NCBI GenBank assembly: GCA_021229015.1
Contig: CM037777.1
Span: 64,682,219-64,746,218, forward strand
From: Solen grandis
Lineage: Eukaryota; Mollusca; Bivalvia; Adapedonta; Solenidae
Length of the DNA: 64,000 nt
Direction of reading: 5' to 3'
Part shown: positions 57,101 to 64,000 of the stretch, one piece after another
How the letters are laid out: the number at the start of each line of letters is the position of its first letter
How positions within the stretch are numbered: the stretch's first letter is position 1
The notes under the pieces: generated by a model
Told to the model about the DNA's origin: nothing
Databases searched by the model: none
The model's input: only the letters and a program-made list of their open reading frames with translations
Made by a program: the position numbers and the translations under genes

Positions 57101-58303
57101 TTGAGCGGAACTTATCTGCAACATCCGTATGTTGATGCACATGCGCCAACTTATAAAAGAAATGGCCAGAATATTGTCGCTAACTTAAACCGGGGAAACG
57201 TCATATTAATTAAAATAACCATATACTTAACTAAAAGAAACCATAAATTGTGGATATTTAAAAGCTTGCAAATTAAAATGAAATGGTTTGCAAATTGTCA
57301 CAGGTACGCGAACGCTTACATGACAAATGCTACCGGTTCTCAAATAAATCGTCATCATCAAATATCTGGCTCGAATTCCACCAACAATACTTAGCACTAA
57401 GTAATACTTAAATTACTAAACAGGTACTCGTAGATTCACATCCACCGTCCCTATTTTATGAAATATTCATGTACATCACTAGCATGAACTCATTTATTCC
57501 CTAAATATCGAACGACATTTGTTAAGAATTTAATATCTGGGTATTTTCATTAGAGAAACAATAAGGATGAATTTTGCCCTTAAGTATTTCAGTATTACTT
57601 AGCGATAAGAATTGTTGAGGAATTCGATCATGATACTTAAAATACCAATGGTTATCCGCATCGCGATTAGCACTTAAACGTAGATCGTTCACAGATAACC
57701 GTTATAGGAAAAACAAAAAACAAAAAAAACAACAAAACAAAAACAACAAGAAACAAACAAAAAAACATATTTTTCCTACTTTCCCTCGTTAATGTTGGTG
57801 AAGTCTTTGTTTCCTGACCAATAAATACAACAATTGCGGGTCACAATGCACGGGAAAACGCTGTTTTCGTAAATTGCAATAATGTGATTTCAAATAATGC
57901 CCCATGGCAAGAAAAGAAACCCAAAAAACTAAACATAACAGTATACTTCACAAGTATATTGTCAAAGGAATATTTTAATCAGTTACTGATATCTCTGCAA
58001 ATCGGTCATATTTACCTCATTCATAGCCTGTTTTTCAATTAACACACACGGAGTCCTGTCATTTACAACAACACGTCCAGTACTTGATCGTAGAATCTCA
58101 CACATTTGATATTTCCTCCTGTAGTTGACGGCAGCACACTCGGACCTCCCCTGGCACTGTTCTGTACATTCTCGGAGTGATTTTCTGGTCTGACGAACTA
58201 TCAACGATTCCGTGACCAAACACGATGTCCACTGACTCACTTCCACATTTCCTAGGGCCGCCACATGGCAAAACTGCATAACCAAGATTATCAGTTTCTT
58301 CAT
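51116..58303 (-). CDS. secreted PAN/apple - sushi - sushi - EGF-like - PAN protein, complete (6 exons)
   Basis: Exons in transcription order: 58303-58016, 55640-55562, 54821-54654, 52507-52322, 52063-51932, 51360-51116 (TAA stop at 51118-51116). They total 1,098 nt, 365 residues, with GT-AG at each intron. The start ATG at 58303-58301 opens a signal peptide (MKKLIILVMQFCHVAALG). Residues about 20-96 carry six cysteines in a PAN/apple spacing; 97-122 are Cys-rich (PCGDCPTGQSC); 123-178 and 179-240 are sushi/CCP modules, each with four Cys and the late Trp (PWRPELQC; QWISAAKC); 241-284 are EGF-like with six Cys (CHHDLDC, CISNICFC); 285-365 form a second six-Cys PAN-like module ending RSRLCI. 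Introns 2-5 are all phase 1, typical of shuffled extracellular modules; intron 1 is phase 0. PAN and sushi modules bind proteins or glycans, so a lectin-like, adhesion or immune-recognition role is possible but unproven. I do not recognise a named orthologue. Confidence 0.82.
51749..51850 (+). mobile_element. tRNA-Lys-like SINE head
   Basis: GCCCGGCTAGCTCCGTCGGT, a duplicated GGTCGGTAGGG, and B-box GGGTTCGAGTCCC resemble a tRNA-Lys 5' half, but the anticodon arm and acceptor pairing are lost. An isolated SINE-1 scrap (GTGTCAGGATAATGTGATTG) is at 51545-51600. Confidence 0.5.
52500..52955. repeat. 68-bp minisatellite overlapping the acceptor of a sushi exon
   Basis: Seven degenerate units marked by TGTGATACACAGGTATT at about 52510, 52578, 52646, 52713, 52764, 52832, 52877. 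The first unit spans the intron/exon border at 52507/52508 of the minus-strand gene. Confidence 0.85.
53258..53436. mobile_element. MITE with ATTAAGGTAA ends
   Basis: Shares 'AAGATAACCAAG', 'CTTATGAAACATTAGGAAAC' and 'GACCATTACAAGG...TTTACCTTAAG' with 43676-43823. Lies in an intron of the PAN-sushi gene. Confidence 0.65.
54512..54559 (+). repeat. 16-bp tandem repeat, three copies
   Basis: GATGTGGTAAGAAAAG repeated at 54512, 54528 and 54544. Other parts of this intron (52956-53257, 53437-54511) show nothing recognisable. Confidence 0.9.
54560..54653 (-). mobile_element. tRNA-derived SINE abutting a splice donor
   Basis: Minus strand: TAGTGGTTCACTGATTTTTG and B-box AAGTTCGATCCTCGG. The head begins within a few bases of the GT donor at 54653-54652 of the first sushi exon. 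Confidence 0.6.
55455..55545. repeat. (GA)n microsatellite with CAGA interruptions
   Basis: Purine-rich GAGA/CAGAGA run, 17 bp beyond the end of the exon 55562-55640 in the intron on its 3' side. Confidence 0.95.
55709..56019 (-). mobile_element. SINE-1, full length, reverse orientation
   Basis: 311 bp, with 12-bp duplication GTAAAAAGGGTT at 55697-55708 and 56020-56031. Clear B-box on the minus strand (GGTTCGATCCCCGGCC). In intron 1 of the PAN-sushi gene, same strand as the gene. Confidence 0.93.
56085..56567 (+). mobile_element. HLE-A element, 5'-truncated
   Basis: 3' end ACTCAGGTGAGCGATTATGA...ACCATGGCCCTCTTG. Upstream sequence resembles the 'GGTCAAATCTT' cargo of the copy at 16470. Lies in intron 1 of the PAN-sushi gene, on the opposite strand. 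Confidence 0.55.
56568..58015. other. remainder of intron 1 of the PAN-sushi gene
   Basis: AT-rich, no exon candidate with matching phase. An A-rich AAACAA run at about 57711-57768. Confidence 0.6.
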
Positions 58304-58373
58304 ACTCCTCACACAATCAAGCGATCATACCAGACTGATGAAAAATAATCGAAATGAAATAGTGAACTGATAT

Positions 58374-58390
58374 TGTATATAATATAAATA
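58374..58390 (-). promoter_or_regulatory. TATA-like sequence upstream of the PAN-sushi gene
   Basis: On the minus strand the stretch reads TATTTATATTATATACA, about 70 bp before the start codon at 58303. A TATA box 30 bp upstream of a short 5' UTR would fit, but such AT-rich runs are common here. Confidence 0.2.
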
Positions 58391-58782
58391 CGTCAAAACT
58401 ATGTAACTCCAAGTTACATATGATCGAGCATCATATTAATTATTTATATTTAAATTTACCCTGAAACATGCGCACATCAGTAATTCGTTTTCATCATAGG
58501 ACGTGGCTAATTCATGAACGCACATGGAAAGAAAATTTAATCGGCATCTAAATTATTGTAGTTCTGCTTCAGAATCACTGATATTGGAAATTCTATAATG
58601 TACATCATCTAGTGAAACAACTAGAATCTAGAAGACTGAAAATCTGAAAACTTTAAGCTTCAAGTAACGTATTTTTCATTATAACGGACAGTTTTTGGTC
58701 TTGTGGCACTTACCCGCTTTGTTTACCTTTCATGGGCATCCTGTGAAAAGGAAAGTCATTTAGCCATTTAACCTTCGGGGTT

Positions 58783-58945
58783 AATTACCGCTGCAACAGT
58801 ATTTCAGCCATATAGCGACGTCCAGCTAATTACAGACTGAGAAAGATCCTGATTGCAAAGAGCCATCCAGGTGCAACCGCCGACCTTCTGCAAGCTCTTC
58901 AATTGAAGAACACGAGGGAGGCTATCGAGATTCGAACCCACTGCG
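58783..58945 (-). mobile_element. SINE-2 copy, reverse orientation
   Basis: Minus strand: GTGGGTTCGAATCTCG, GATGGCTCTTTGCAATCAGG and TAATTAGCTGGACGTCGCTA match 13470-13680. Confidence 0.7.
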
Positions 58946-59409
58946 TTTACATATCACCGTTTTATAGATACACTGTATATTAAGAGTTCGGGTCATCTGG
59001 CCTTTGTTCAAGAAACTTTTCAACTTGAATATTTTCATATCTCAAAATTCTAATTTCCCCGTCTATATATTACTTTGCAAATTTGAATATTTGAATATTG
59101 TGTTGAATGAACATGCTAATCAAGTTTCTCTCTCTTTCTATCTTACTCTGTTGTTTATTTTCAGGCCAACCTTATTTTAAAAGGATGTTTCGTCTTGAGC
59201 AATTATTTTGTCTATATTTTTTAAGAGCGACACAAATGCTTCCTTTTTTATTTTCCCTTCAACATATTGCAGTCTATGTCATTTGAAATGATACATGTAT
59301 ATAGTATATATTTTATCATCAAATATCGACCGAAATTCCAGGTTTTGTGCTTTATACCTGCATTAAGAAAACACTTCACTCTGAGTTAAAAAATTAGGTT
59401 GTTCTTTAA

Positions 59410-59665
59410 CCCTTTCCCTCATAGAGGATACCATGAAAAGACCTATGCGAGCAGCATAAAACCTGATCAGCCTGCGAGTTAAACCAGATCAGCCTGCGAG
59501 TAACTCGCAGGCTGATCAGGTTTTATGCTGTTCGCTGCTCCTCAGTGGTCTGGAAATGAGGACTTTATAATTAAATTTGGTAAGGTTTAACTGTAGTTTT
59601 CTGCAGATCAGGCTTTATGTGGTACCTATTAAGTGCGTCAAAATGAGTCTATATGAGGGAAAGGG
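59410..59665 (-). mobile_element. MITE-P, reverse orientation, with internal duplication
   Basis: TTAA at 59406-59409 and 59666-59669. At 256 bp it is 22 bp longer than the other copies because one hairpin arm segment (GATCAGCCTGCGAGT) is repeated. Confidence 0.9.
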
Positions 59666-59669
59666 TTAA

Positions 59670-62600
59670 CATCCTACATACACCAGACTAAATCACATTG
59701 CATTCTATTCTCCAATATATTCACGTACATAACTAAGTTGACGAAATTGTTATATTAACAATTAACAATGTTTGTTAAAAATTAAATATATGGACAGTTT
59801 ATTTGTGAAACAAAAAGAAATTCGTCCCCAGAGTGTCACCTACCGCTAAGTATGGTTGGTAGAGAGCCAGATAACTGTTTTCTCCGTGTGGTCGTCAGCG
59901 AGAGGGTTATTTATATATGACTTGCTTTTTATGACTTACATGATATTTTTTTTAACTTAGATTGGTTACTCCTTTAGTTTAAATTTTCGTTTTCCGGCGT
60001 AGCGTTAATACAACCGGGTGACGAAATAATGTGACGAAATTATGTTTATCGATGTTAAAGGTAATTGATTCCTGGAAATCGCATGAAGGTCGTTACGTTG
60101 GAATAATTTCATAAAAAGTATTTGATATTATCTATATGACAAATATTTTTCAGTCCCACAGGGCTTTATCAGAAATCAAGAAGAATGACAACAACACTGC
60201 ATTATTGCATTGTATTGGGTCAAATGCAACAATGTAGTGCTGTTGTAACGTTTTTTTTAAACTCCGAGCGGTAAATAATAAGGTAATAATATATACAACT
60301 ATAAAATGGTTTTCCTTTTAGCTTCCTTGCCGTGTGATTAGAATAAATGATTGAGCAAATGATTGTTAGTAGTAATAAAATAAAATCACCCACCTAAGAT
60401 GACCATATATAAGAAAGAGACCTTACTGACTATATATACACACAGACAGTAACTTGAAAAAGAAAATACACAATGCCTTACAGCGCTATTCCCCTAGGAT
60501 ACCACGCCCAGCTGCAAGTATTAACCCCAACGACCAGGCGAAGAAGGAAACAATGCTTCTCTCTGTCGCAATGAAGCGACGCAGCCCCCTTATACTGAAC
60601 CCAACCCTAACGATCAGGCGAGGCCCGAAAGCTAGTCAGAGAAAAGGGAGGCTTATCTCCTACTGCGATGAAGCGAGGCTTCAAAACGCCTGTTGTTCCA
60701 GCAACTCCCTACACAACTCTAAACCCCTACGTTTAAGCAACGCAATAAACTGTAATACACTCAATACAGCGAGGCTGCCAAGAGTGTAAGTATGTTTTAG
60801 CACACCAATAGGAAAGTTTGTTGCTCCGATGTTACCTGGTCAGACTGATTTACTTTTTAAGACGGCGATAAGCCGTCTTATGCTGAAAATCGAAATCTGG
60901 CCTTGCTAATTTGCATATTTTCCACAACATTTTTAACTGTACCTCTCCGTGCTTAGTGCGGATCCATGCAATGCGATTCTGCACTAACGAATACGAGTGG
61001 AATATGTTACACAGGCGTTTAAATCATAACCGTAACCGCTTTTAGTGTGTTACTGTTTGTTAACATGTTTTCTTTTGCCATTATTTTGCACTGGAAGCAT
61101 CAATTTAAGCGTGAAAAAAATATACGTGACATTTCTTAACCAGAATAGCAACCCATCTTACGTACATGAAGATCTACTCCTGTAAAAAGAAAAAGTAGTG
61201 CTCCGTATGTATGTAATTGACCTAAAGTAGTCCACACAATATTTTGCATGATGGCGAGTTAGGTTCCTCCCAGGGCATTTCTTAACTTTGAAATAGATAG
61301 GCAAACATTCTAGTATCTTAAATAATCAAATACCTGGTCAATTTCTACACATACAAAACAACAGATAGAATTCGCTAGTACTAGAGAAAGAGATTGACCT
61401 ACTAAGGTATGCAGCTCTTTATGAATGAAAGGTTCATGACCTTTACTCCGGATCATTATGTTACAAACAGAACCTCTGTAGCAACAGCGGTTGGAGTTTT
61501 TGTCGTCAATAACTTCAGAAACGCTGGGTTTAGAATGTTTATCCCGTCGCCGTCTCTCAGCGCATTGTGCGCTTTGATTTAATTACAGACCCGTGACCAC
61601 TGTAGCCCGTTATGCATTAAGGTTTAGGCATTATTTGTGGTCTTAACTGGGAACTTCGAGTGAAGTTTTTTTAATTTTTGAATAATATAAATTTAACTGA
61701 CGAAACCCCTAACTGCCGAAATAAAAATAAATGTCTGGAAGAGGTCTTGGAAATAGAGCTAAATAGCTAGCAATGGGATTTCCTTGATAAAGTGCTGAAA
61801 AATGTGGAGAACTACTTGGATATCCGGATGCACTGTTTGTCCCCCTTGGATGCTACAATCCAAGAGGGCTCATGATGGGTGGATTACTTGGTTTATTTTT
61901 GTTGTTTGGACCAGTGGTGTCCTCAAACAGAACGAGAGGTCTGTAAATTTGGGGGAGACTTAATTTATAGACAGAAAATGAGTTTGAGGAAAGAAAAGAG
62001 AATTTCCCGTTTTCAAGCATTCATGAGGCAAAATGATAAAATAAACTTGAAACTTAGAAAAACTTGAATGTCATGCTTGAGATAACATTTTCAACATCCG
62101 GTAAACTGTCAAACCAAAGTACGTGTGAATATTTTGAATTTTAATAAATCAATATTTTTGTCTCATATAACGTGCATTATTGAAAAAACGACCAGGCATA
62201 ATTGCGTCAATCAACTATATTCTAGGTCTTTAAAATTTAATTCTTTAGGAAGTAAAGGGATTGTTATATACTGGATCAATTTGAAATTTAAAAAAAGAAA
62301 AAAAAAAAAAAAAAAAAAAAAATACCCAAAAAAAAAAAAAAAAAATTTTTCCCAAAAAAAAAATTAACTGGGTAAATAAAAAAACATTATTTGCTGATAA
62401 GAAATAAAAAATAAAAAAAGAATATGGTTGTAAACATACATTAGCAGAGGTAAAAACTAATGTTATTTTTATTTGCGAATATATAAAAAGGGATAAATAA
62501 ACGAGGGAAATAAATATAATTATGTAAAAAGCTATACATTTGAACCATAAATGCATGAAAAAATGTGTGTGTGTCTCTCTTTCTTTGTGTACAAAAACAA

Positions 62601-63886
62601 ATAAAATATTTGCCAGTTTTAACATACAGCAACTTGATTAAATGGCCTGTGCAAATAAAATCTCTTTCATTTTTAAACATGCAAACGAAATGAGCTAATT
62701 ACATTTAAAATTGATATACAAAAAGGGATTACTCTATCAATACTCCGATAAAGATAAGCAACAAGGAAGTCATTATTCCAACAAATGCACGTTTGTTGTC
62801 ATTTTGTGTATAAGAAACTAGTTTACTCTTATCGAGAAAAAAATAGGTTAAAAACAGTTTGATGCAAAATGATCAAGATCGCTATTACACGTCATTCCTA
62901 GAAAATTGTGAAATATGTTAAATGACAATTTGGCTTTTCCAACCCTGTCCAAAAATAAAAGCTGGAGCAATGAACATTGTTGCACCTGAATGTAGATTTC
63001 ATTATGTACATGTATGCCAATTTTATGTCAGTTTACATTAAGATTGATTTTTTTTTATTGCGAACAATGATTTACACAATAATTAATATGGTAATAGAAA
63101 CCGCTGCACGTGTAATTAAGCAGCGCATTCAAGATAAGATAAATCACATAGTTTGCGTGTAAAACACATATACGTCGCATGTATGATATTTCGATATTTA
63201 ACGTCATTTTTTTCAAGGGAAAAAAGGACATAGAGCATGCACAAATATATTGCTGAAATAGGCATCATTCCATTCGCATACATGATTTTACATTTGACAT
63301 TAACACAAGTACTCGTATGGTGATACAAACATCATACCTGATACTGCTGAAAGTAAGTATTATGGTGAGTTCTAATTCACCTTTCTGATTTGATATCGAG
63401 ATAAAGAAAAACGTGTGTGATCAGTAATATATGTAAAATACAACGACAAACAAATAAGCAAATTAAATGTAATCTAGACCTACTGGAACCCGCATCCTCC
63501 ATCCCACCTAAATGTTAAATTTGCGCTCGGCCTTGGTTACATGTATAGTTTCTTTGTAATTCATCACTGAATATTACTCAATAATGCATCGTTTCTCTGA
63601 GACCTAAAATATAAAATAAAATCTTCAAGGCATATGTATCTTCCTCCGCTCCTTACTTTTGAATCTGATATAGTGAGTTTAAAACAAAATTTTAAGAAAA
63701 CTTCATTTAAAGAAAAACAATAAATTCATCCGCTTAAAACTAGATTATTTTTTTCATTTAAAATGGAGGCAAAAGTTTACAAAATTTCCTTAGAACAGTA
63801 ATCATATGTTTTATCTTAAGTTATTTTTATTAGTGACTTTACAGTGATCGAGAAGATAAAGTTTTCTTTCTGGTATGCGTATGTAT
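59670..63886. other. intergenic stretch, no gene seen
   Basis: Contains a 24-bp imperfect hairpin (60188-60246), a short perfect hairpin AAGACGGC/GCCGTCTT (60859-60879) and a poly-A tract (about 62285-62350). An open frame at 60454-60789 is basic and low in complexity, with a repeated 'CGATGAAGCGA'-like motif; I do not call it a gene. Confidence 0.5.
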
Positions 63887-63890
63887 TTAA

Positions 63891-64000
63891 CCCTTTACCT
63901 CATGAATATTAATGTACAAATTTATGACTTGATGAATATTCATTGACTGAACTTTAAGTGGTTTATGAAACAATGTATTTTAGTTTGTGTTTTAGTGTAG
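63891..64000 (+). mobile_element. MITE-Q, cut by the window edge
   Basis: TTAA at 63887-63890, then CCCTTTACCTCATGAATATT and 'TTATGACTTGATGAATATTC', as in the other copies. Confidence 0.6.

Noticed and set aside
60454..60789. 111-residue basic open frame as a gene
   Set aside because: Low-complexity repeats around GATGAAGCGA, non-ATG start codon, no recognisable domain, no splice support.

Overview
The window is animal (metazoan) genomic DNA: AT-rich, with intron-rich genes bounded by GT-AG splice sites and a dense load of short non-autonomous mobile elements. The tRNA-derived SINEs, the TTAA-flanked MITEs and the 'GCTCACCTGAGC' repeats look like those of bivalve molluscs. I infer a bivalve, possibly heterodont; this rests on repeat style and protein similarity, not on a database search.

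Layout. (1) 225-22611, + strand: 23 consecutive, phase-compatible coding exons (2,799 nt, 933 codons) of the deubiquitinase USP24. They cover the N-terminal and helical-repeat part through the ubiquitin-like segment. The UBA-bearing start lies upstream of the window and the protease half is absent. (2) 23284-23383: a run of exactly 100 Ns inside a dispersed repeat. (3) 23559-27621, + strand: the last five coding exons and stop codon of an MCTP gene (multiple C2 domains and transmembrane region), followed by a 3' UTR. USP24 therefore loses its 3' half and MCTP its 5' half at the gap, so the apparent USP24-MCTP adjacency is most likely an assembly join. (4) 27622-38863: gene-poor DNA with a 41-bp satellite (about 20 copies) and a 46-bp satellite (about 42 copies). 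(5) 40347-42957: a 2,611-bp element with inverted, repeat-rich termini and a 4-bp target duplication (ACGG). It holds a possible two-exon gene and a younger SINE. (6) 51116-58303, - strand: a complete six-exon gene for a 365-residue secreted protein, signal peptide - PAN/apple - Cys-rich - sushi - sushi - EGF-like - PAN/apple. (7) 58304-64000: intergenic DNA with MITEs and simple repeats.

Families seen repeatedly: a 311-312-bp tRNA-derived SINE with 12-14-bp target duplications (SINE-1), two further tRNA-derived SINE types (SINE-2, SINE-3), a 234-bp piggyBac-type MITE with TTAA duplications (MITE-P) plus a second TTAA family (MITE-Q), TA-flanked mariner-type MITEs, and three families that share a Helentron-like layout (HLE-A, -B, -C). 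Several insertions sit at splice signals of the host genes. The three host genes have no evident functional link: USP24 acts in ubiquitin removal, MCTP in Ca2+-binding membrane function, and the minus-strand gene outside the cell.
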